Part shown: piece by piece, positions 58,834-64,000 of the stretch
How the letters are laid out: each line of letters starts with the position of its first letter
Position numbering within the stretch: position 1 is the first letter of the stretch
Source: Rothia nasisuis
GTDB lineage: Bacteria > Actinomycetota > Actinomycetes > Actinomycetales > Micrococcaceae
Length of the DNA: 64,000 bases
Reading direction: 5' to 3'
Assembly: GCF_928381405.1 (NCBI RefSeq)
Contig: NZ_CAKMSB010000008.1
Span: 58,353-122,352 of the forward strand
Program-made: the position numbers and the translations under genes
The notes under the pieces: model-generated
Told to the model about the DNA's origin: nothing
Database searches by the model: none
The model's input: only the letters and a program-made list of their open reading frames with translations

Positions 58834-59850
58834 GTGCCCAAACCAAAACTCGGCGATGTCGCTGCGCTCGCAGGCGTCTCCCCCACCACCGTCTCCCGTG
58901 TACTCAACAACCGGGGCTACCTCTCCGAAGCCACCCGCGTCAAAGTCTTCGACGCCATGCAACAGCTCGACTACCGGCCCAACGCAATTGCCCGTTCCCT
59001 CCAGGGTCAAAAAAGCCAGCTCATTGGCCTAGTTTTCCCCTCGGTCGCCAACCCCTTCTACGGCGAAATGGCCTACCGCATCGAATCCCACCTAGCAGAC
59101 ATCGGGTACAAAACCATTCTCTGCAATTCCAACGACCACCCAGAATCCGAGCAACGCTACCTCGACATGCTCATAGCCAACCAGGTGGACGGTGTCATCA
59201 CCGGAGCCCACTCCCAGGTTGTCGCGAACTTCCCCCACCTGGGTGCACCCCTCGTCACTATCGACCGGTCAGATACAGGCAGGGGCCCTAACATCTCCTG
59301 CGACAACGAGGCCGGAGCCCACCAGGCCACTCAGCTCCTCATCGACGGGGGTGCCCGCAACCTGTTGCACATCACCTCCACCCGCTCAGAGGTCAACCGG
59401 CGCCAGCAGGGCTATCTGCGTGCAGCCTCCCAGGCAGAGGTGCCCCATAGCGTCCTCGCGCTCGGGTTCACCACCGCCCACCACACCAAACAAGAAACCA
59501 TCATCAACTACCTCGATGCCAACCCGCAGGTGGACGGAATCTTCGCCTCCAACGATGTGTACGCGGCCATGGTTCTCAACTACGCAAACCGCGCGGGGCG
59601 AGCCGTGCCCGGTGACCTCCAGGTCGTGGGGTTTGACGGAACAGAGTACACCCGCTCTCTCCTGCCGGAGCTGACCACCGTCGTCCAGCCCATCGATGCC
59701 ATTGCCCAACGGGCCGTAGCCCAGCTCGTGCACGCCATGAATGATCCAGAAAAAGAGCTCACCGGCAGCAACACGCTACCGGTGAGTATTCACCCGGGAG
59801 GTACAGTGCGCGACCCCCAGCTCGCTCGGGCTCTAGCCGACCCTACGTAG
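58834..59850 (+). CDS. LacI-family transcriptional regulator
   Basis: The 338-residue protein has an N-terminal LacI helix-turn-helix with hinge helix (LGDVAALAGVSPTTVSRVLN, then RPNAIARSLQGQKSQLIGLV) and a periplasmic-binding-protein-like sensor domain (VFPSVANPFYGEMAYRIE, FASNDVYAAMVLNYANRAG, VVGFDGTEYTRSLLPELTTV). GTG 58834 follows GGGAG; the open frame begins earlier but adds non-family sequence. The effector is probably a sugar, as in most of the family. No sugar operon lies alongside; neighbours are the molybdenum genes and a convergent protease with which its end overlaps by 18 bases. Confidence 0.9.
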   Translation: MPKPKLGDVAALAGVSPTTVSRVLNNRGYLSEATRVKVFDAMQQLDYRPNAIARSLQGQKSQLIGLVFPSVANPFYGEMAYRIESHLADIGYKTILCNSNDHPESEQRYLDMLIANQVDGVITGAHSQVVANFPHLGAPLVTIDRSDTGRGPNISCDNEAGAHQATQLLIDGGARNLLHITSTRSEVNRRQQGYLRAASQAEVPHSVLALGFTTAHHTKQETIINYLDANPQVDGIFASNDVYAAMVLNYANRAGRAVPGDLQVVGFDGTEYTRSLLPELTTVVQPIDAIAQRAVAQLVHAMNDPEKELTGSNTLPVSIHPGGTVRDPQLARALADPT

Positions 59851-61953
59851 GCCCTCAGAGCCGCTCCAGGTGAGGTGAGCACCGGACGAGAAACGAAGAT
59901 GAACCCTTCCATCACCTTCCCAGCGCTCATCGTGAAGGGGGTAGCCCAACCGGGCTGTGTACCCGTTATTCTTCCAGTAATTGAAGAAGGATCCCCTAGC
60001 ATTGACCGCAGTGGTGCCGTAGCGGGGGTGCCAGTGGTAGACGGTCTCAGATGAACTGCGCCTGAAGTACTGGGCCACGCCCCCGTCCGTCACCGCGATT
60101 TCTGAGGAGGCCGGGAACCCCACACCGGTGGGGCCACCCATCCCGTACCATTTGTTAGCGATAGCACCGCGAGCAACCACGGAGTGGGTGCCGGTGGCAG
60201 GGGACCATAGAACCGCGTAACGCACGCCGGTGCGCGGGTTCCAGAAGTTCTGGGCTGCCCCGCCGTAATAGGCATATTCAGCGGTGCTGGGGTAACCCAG
60301 GTAGCCTAGCTCCCAGCGCTGATTGGCGTAGAACGTGCCGATACCGGTTCCCCAGCGCATTGGCTGGGTACCGTAATTGGCGGTCCAGTAGAGGGTGTAG
60401 CTGTTGCTGAAATTCTGGATGACACCGCCGCCTGATGCATACTCGTTCTGGGTAGGCCTACCAAATATACCCTGACCACCGTTGCTGTAGTAGTAGGCGC
60501 CGATACCGCCAGTGAGACGGTAGGTTGGGGTGGCAGGTGCCACCGCTGCTACAGCCTTGCCGGTGTTAACTAGCCTGTAGCCCGAGGCGGCGGTGCCTGT
60601 TGAGACGAGGGTGTTGCGAATCTGCTCGACCGTCAGCCCAGGGTTGACCTGCTTCATGAGGGCGATGGTGCCCGAAACCATCGGGGCTGCCTGCGAGGTG
60701 CCGTAGAGGTCACCAAAGCTGGCTGTTGTGGCGGTGGTCCGCCCTGCATTGGAGGTAGAGCGCACCTGCTGCCAGGCGGTTCCGCCGGGGGCTAGAACAT
60801 CGAGAGTGGACCCCCAGTTGGAGTAGCCGGTAAGGCTGTTGTCGCCCCCGGTTGCTCCCACGACTATGGCGTAGTAGCAGTTGGACGGTGTCCAATAATT
60901 AGCGTTAGCGCCGGCGTTGCCAGAGGCCACAACCACAGGCACACCGCGTGAGTGGGCCCCTCGAATAGCTGCGTCCAGAGCTGCGGGGCAGGTGCTAGAG
61001 GGCCAGGCCAGCGACGCATTGACGACGGTGGCTGGGGTGGCGTTGCGCGGGGCACCGGGCACGGTTCCACCCGAGGCCCAGGCGATTCCATCCGCTATAT
61101 CTGAGGCATAGCCCCAGCCGTTGATACCGAGCACGCGTACCGGCTGCACTCTGGCGCCCGGCGCTACGCCGGGCAGGCCGCTACCCTGGGCTGCGGCAGC
61201 TGCGATACCTGCCACATGGGTGCCGTGCCAGTTCGAGGGTGTGCTACCTGAGAAGGTCCCCACATCGGTGGGGTCTGAGTCTCGGCCGCCACCGTCACGA
61301 GCGTAGGAGTTATCTGAGATGAAGTCATAGCCTGCTACCAGCTTAGAGGCCAGGTCTGGGTGGTAGGTGATGCCGGTGTCAACTACGGCAATGGTGGTTC
61401 CGCTCCCGTCGGCCCGGTACCAGGCTTCTGCGACGTTGGCGTTTCTAAAGTTCCAGAGTGTTCCATAGAGGGGCTCTTTGGTGGCAGCCCCGTATACGTT
61501 CTGTACTGCTCGTACCAGCTGGTCAGGCTCAGCGGCTACTACCTCAGGGGCGGCTGTGAGCGCCTCGATAGTTTCGGCCTGCTCAGCTTCGGTGAGAGTC
61601 TGGTCAGTTTGGATAACACCGGTAGCGGGGTCTTCACCCACAGAATCCTTGACAACCTCGGCGGCTTCCACCGCTGTGGTGTCGGTCAGGGCCCGGTCAA
61701 CGATGGCTTGGCGATCTTCCGCGCTTGTTTCTTGGGCAAAAGTCACGATAATTCGGTCGGTATCTTTTTTGACCAGTTCGTCGCTGTGGGCAGGTTCTAC
61801 CTGCTGCGTGATATCTTGTGCTGGCTCCTCGGCAACTGTTGCCGGGGCTGTGCTGGCTCCTAGAGCAAGGGCAAGGACGCTCGCTACAACCAGGTTCTTA
61901 CCGGCAGTGTGCTTGAGGGCAGCAAAAGATAAAGGTGGTGTGGAAATGGGCAT
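59833..61953 (-). CDS. Secreted subtilisin-like (S8) serine protease with LGFP repeats
   Basis: The 706-residue precursor starts at ATG 61953 (MPISTPPLSFAALKHTAG). A signal peptide (about 1-42, ending in ASTAPATVAEE) and an acidic propeptide region precede the S8 domain. The triad is in AVVDTGITYHPD, WHGTHVAGIAAA and GTSQAAPMVSGTIAL, with the oxyanion asparagine in VVVASGNAG. The last 200 residues hold four LGFP-type repeats (IFGRPTQNE, LGYPSTAEY, VGFPASSEI, LGYPLHDER), which in actinobacteria are linked to cell-wall attachment. It likely acts at the surface or outside the cell. The 3' end overlaps the convergent LacI gene by 18 bases. Confidence 0.93.
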   Translation of the reverse strand: MPISTPPLSFAALKHTAGKNLVVASVLALALGASTAPATVAEEPAQDITQQVEPAHSDELVKKDTDRIIVTFAQETSAEDRQAIVDRALTDTTAVEAAEVVKDSVGEDPATGVIQTDQTLTEAEQAETIEALTAAPEVVAAEPDQLVRAVQNVYGAATKEPLYGTLWNFRNANVAEAWYRADGSGTTIAVVDTGITYHPDLASKLVAGYDFISDNSYARDGGGRDSDPTDVGTFSGSTPSNWHGTHVAGIAAAAAQGSGLPGVAPGARVQPVRVLGINGWGYASDIADGIAWASGGTVPGAPRNATPATVVNASLAWPSSTCPAALDAAIRGAHSRGVPVVVASGNAGANANYWTPSNCYYAIVVGATGGDNSLTGYSNWGSTLDVLAPGGTAWQQVRSTSNAGRTTATTASFGDLYGTSQAAPMVSGTIALMKQVNPGLTVEQIRNTLVSTGTAASGYRLVNTGKAVAAVAPATPTYRLTGGIGAYYYSNGGQGIFGRPTQNEYASGGGVIQNFSNSYTLYWTANYGTQPMRWGTGIGTFYANQRWELGYLGYPSTAEYAYYGGAAQNFWNPRTGVRYAVLWSPATGTHSVVARGAIANKWYGMGGPTGVGFPASSEIAVTDGGVAQYFRRSSSETVYHWHPRYGTTAVNARGSFFNYWKNNGYTARLGYPLHDERWEGDGRVHLRFSSGAHLTWSGSEGLRRVG

Positions 61954-62052
61954 GGGGGTGCTCTTTCTCGGTGATGCGTGTGGGGGCATCAGCAAGATAC
62001 CGAGGGTAGCATGAGGCTACCCGGTTGGGGGTCGGTTAGCTCGCTGACTAAC

Positions 62053-62082
62053 AGTATTCTTACACGCTTAAGGGGGTCACAA
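62053..62082 (-). promoter_or_regulatory. Possible promoter of the S8 protease gene
   Basis: On the minus strand, TTGTGA (62082-62077) and AATACT (62058-62053) are 18 bases apart, about 100 bases before the protease start. The resulting leader contains a hairpin GGGTAGC/GCTACCC (62004-62022). Both hexamers are only four matches to consensus. Confidence 0.3.
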
Positions 62083-62577
62083 AATAATCTGTCACTGTTT
62101 TTCACCCAGTTTTTTAGGTGAGCGTGCTCTCACTAAATGCAACGGAAAATTTTATCTTGCTATGCACCTCCCGCGCGCTATGTAATGAGGCTTATTCAAT
62201 GGAGCCTATTCATAAGGGGTTTTCGAGGTGCCCTCGGGCTCACCTTAGGCGAAGCCCAGCGGCTTCGCCTATTCCGTAGGTTTCAATGGTCGGTCACCTG
62301 CCCCTCTCGTCCGGGTCACTCTGCGGTGCCGGACTCATGCGGCTTTGTTCAGCTGATTCGTACAGTAACACCCATCCACGGCACTACATACCAGCCAAGT
62401 TTGGCTTTCCGCCGGGCGGGCCTTGCCGAACAGATCTCAAAGTAGTCTCGTACAGCTCTTTTCAAAGGCGTGCAAGAGCCAGCCAGTTTTGTCGGCCCAT
62501 CAGACCACAAACACCCAACACACCTGTGGAAAACCCACCCCAGCCCACGTAACACACCGTCACAAAACACACACCCC

Positions 62578-62606
62578 TTGCCAAGGCACAAACCCAGCAC
62601 TATAAA
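62578..62606 (+). promoter_or_regulatory. Promoter of the lipoprotein gene
   Basis: TTGCCA (62578-62583) and TATAAA (62601-62606) are separated by an ideal 17 bases, and the predicted transcript starts about 38 bases before the lipoprotein ATG. This is among the best promoter matches in the window. Confidence 0.65.
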
Positions 62607-62650
62607 AACACATAACACCTAACCACAACGGCGTCACCAGGAAACCCACC

Positions 62651-63322
62651 ATGAAACACACCCAACACACAGCACTCGCCACCCTCACCCTCGCCCTACT
62701 CACCCTCACCAGCTGCGCCAACCCCGACACAAACAACATCCCCGCACCCGACACCAGCACCACCGCCTCCAGCGGCCACATCCCCACACCCGACCCCACC
62801 ACCAGCAGCGAGACCAACTACTCCGGAGGCTCCAAAGCACCAGCCGGAGAATACCGCCCCGCCGACGAGCACGGCCCAGCCCAAAACGTCCCCCGCCCCA
62901 CACGCCCAGAAGGCATGAACCTAGAAACACCAGAAGCAATGGAAAAGTTCATCAACTACTGGAACGATATGCGAAACTACGCTAACCAGACCGGTGATGT
63001 AACAGGTGTACAAGCACTGATCGATGAGTCCTTTGAACAGGAGCAAGATTTTTATGAGGCTTTAAAAGAAATCTACAATTCAGATGGATGGATTGTTGGC
63101 GGCCAAGTAGAAATTATCTACGATAAGAACTCACTCACTAGCCTGGGTGACGGAAACTATTCCATTGGAAGCAATATAAATGTACAAGATTCTGTGCTTT
63201 GGTACAATGGTGAAGCTACCTATAGCGACAATTCGCAATCTGCGCTGACAGGTACTGAGCTCCAGCTCAAATACACAGATGGCGCTTGGAAAATCATCGG
63301 CGCTAAAAAGGTAGGTAACTAG
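62651..63322 (+). CDS. DUF6318-type lipoprotein
   Basis: The 223-residue precursor has a type II signal peptide with lipobox LTSCA (Cys at about 22), a long Pro/Thr/Ser-rich linker and a C-terminal domain of about 130 residues (TPEAMEKFINYWNDMRNYAN onward). This pattern, with a PEGMNLETPEAMEKF-like entry, recalls the DUF6318 family of actinobacterial surface lipoproteins; function is unknown. The first half is extremely C-rich with C-ending codons; from about 62945 the DNA becomes AT-richer with mixed codons. Its stop shares one base with the next start. Confidence 0.75.
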   Translation: MKHTQHTALATLTLALLTLTSCANPDTNNIPAPDTSTTASSGHIPTPDPTTSSETNYSGGSKAPAGEYRPADEHGPAQNVPRPTRPEGMNLETPEAMEKFINYWNDMRNYANQTGDVTGVQALIDESFEQEQDFYEALKEIYNSDGWIVGGQVEIIYDKNSLTSLGDGNYSIGSNINVQDSVLWYNGEATYSDNSQSALTGTELQLKYTDGAWKIIGAKKVGN

Positions 63323-64000
63323 TGAAAAAGTTATTAATATCTGTTGTAGCGTTATTATCTATTTGTTTAGCATCTCCTTCTGCGCTGGCAGAATCAAACG
63401 GTGAGTCTACGGGCGATCAGTTCAAAGTAAATATTAAAGAGAAGTATCTTAAATCTACAACAATTACTGAGCAGGATACTGTATCGCAACCCACTGTAGG
63501 AACACAGGATGATCTTGATGAAGCTGTCAAGCTCATCCACTTCGACGAACCCGCCGCCCCCGGACGCGCACCCCTCCAACAAGGAAAAGGCCCACAAGAA
63601 GGAGCCTACTGCCTCACCACCGAAAACACCGTCGGAACCCTCAGCCTCGTCCCCAACGACTGGGCAGACGGCCGAGAAACCCCCTACAACACCACCCACG
63701 GCCGCAGCCTCGGATGCGTCCCCCTCACCCCAGAAGAACTCCAAGCAGCAGGCCTCGAAACCACCGAAGAAAACGGCCAAACAACCCTCCGCCCCACCAC
63801 CATCACCCTCACCACCGAAGACTTCGAAACCTTCCCCATCACCCCAGCCACACCCCACCAAGAACGAGCACCCCACACCCTCAAAAACTACAACACCAAC
63901 TTCTACACCACCCCCAACCCCCAAGAATTCACCCGCACCATCAACAACCAAACCGTCACCCTCCGAGCCACCCCCGCCTCCTACACCTACACCTACGGAG
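63322..64000 (+). CDS. Secreted protein of unknown function (runs off the window)
   Basis: GTG at 63322, overlapping the lipoprotein stop (TAGTG), opens a frame that stays open to the window end, at least 226 codons. The product begins MKKLLISVVALLSICLASPS and has a clear Sec signal peptide, cleaved near ALA-ES. The rest is hydrophilic, rich in Thr, Pro and Asn, with two cysteines (GAYCLTTENT and SLGCVPLTPEEL) and no domain I recognise. The first 210 bases are AT-rich and the rest is strongly C-rich. Close coupling to the lipoprotein suggests a shared surface function. Confidence 0.8.
   Translation, partial: MKKLLISVVALLSICLASPSALAESNGESTGDQFKVNIKEKYLKSTTITEQDTVSQPTVGTQDDLDEAVKLIHFDEPAAPGRAPLQQGKGPQEGAYCLTTENTVGTLSLVPNDWADGRETPYNTTHGRSLGCVPLTPEELQAAGLETTEENGQTTLRPTTITLTTEDFETFPITPATPHQERAPHTLKNYNTNFYTTPNPQEFTRTINNQTVTLRATPASYTYTYG

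Larger units (their letters stand above)
62015..62650. other. Gene-poor region between protease and lipoprotein genes
   Basis: About 640 bases hold no gene I can support. On the minus strand a promoter for the protease is possible at 62053-62082 (TTGTGA and AATACT, 18-base spacing). A perfect hairpin GGCGAAGCC-CAGC-GGCTTCGCC lies at 62248-62269. From about 62480 rightward the plus strand turns very poor in G and rich in A and C, as in the two genes that follow. Overlapping open frames on both strands at 62280-62620 have no family resemblance. Confidence 0.4.

Noticed and set aside
62137..62618. Overlapping open frames on both strands, possible transposase remnant
   Set aside because: No family motif, no ribosome-binding site and no terminal inverted repeats were found.

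Overview
The window looks like chromosome from an actinobacterium of the family Micrococcaceae, most likely Rothia or a close relative. The reasons are moderately high GC with many GTG and TTG starts, actinobacterial forms of the ribosomal proteins, RpoB and RpoC, a NarGHJI-NarK nitrate reductase cluster, and secreted proteins with LGFP repeats and a DUF6318-type lipoprotein. The genus is inferred from family-level resemblance; no search was run.

Layout. Positions 1-2506 (minus) carry the start of the S10 ribosomal operon (rpsJ-rplC-rplD-rplW-rplB, the last cut by the window edge). Positions 2966-9444 (plus) hold a very large polytopic membrane protein and a complete tripartite tricarboxylate transporter, tctC-tctB-tctA. 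These sit between the S10 operon and the str operon (rpsL-rpsG-fusA-tuf, minus, 9627-14049). A quinate/shikimate dehydrogenase gene (plus) separates the str operon from rpoB-rpoC (minus, 15600-23060). S12 has arginine at residue 43, the classical streptomycin-resistance substitution, encoded by AGG.

Positions 23565-34779 are an accessory island of contact-toxin type. It has one full-length Rhs/YD-repeat protein, an orphan Rhs tip cassette that begins with an exact-looking 715-bp copy of the end of the Rhs core, and a crowd of small membrane or soluble proteins that look like immunity genes. These immunity genes form two families. One is found both split into two genes and fused into one. The other has three members, of which the third is a chimera on the opposite strand. 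Decayed copies of the first family lie between them. The arrangement suits toxin-tip switching by recombination.

Positions 34854-40763 (minus) hold glycine/serine catabolism: a tandem glycine riboswitch, gcvP, gcvT and sdaA, with no gcvH. Positions 40960-58677 form a nitrate respiration and molybdenum cofactor region: narGHJI-narK, moeB (with a C-terminal rhodanese domain), moaE, mog/moaB, moaC, a first moeA, modB and modA on the minus strand, then moaA, moaD, mobA and a second moeA on the plus strand. Molybdate uptake, pterin synthesis, sulfur transfer, molybdate insertion and guanylylation together supply the bis-MGD cofactor of NarG. A 126-nt intergenic element ahead of moeB folds into a long stem whose only two imperfections are G-U pairs on the sense strand; it is a candidate structured RNA.

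The last part holds a LacI-family regulator, a secreted subtilisin-like protease with LGFP repeats, a lipoprotein and the start of a secreted protein. A block of AT-richer DNA spans the junction of these last two genes inside unusually C-rich sequence.
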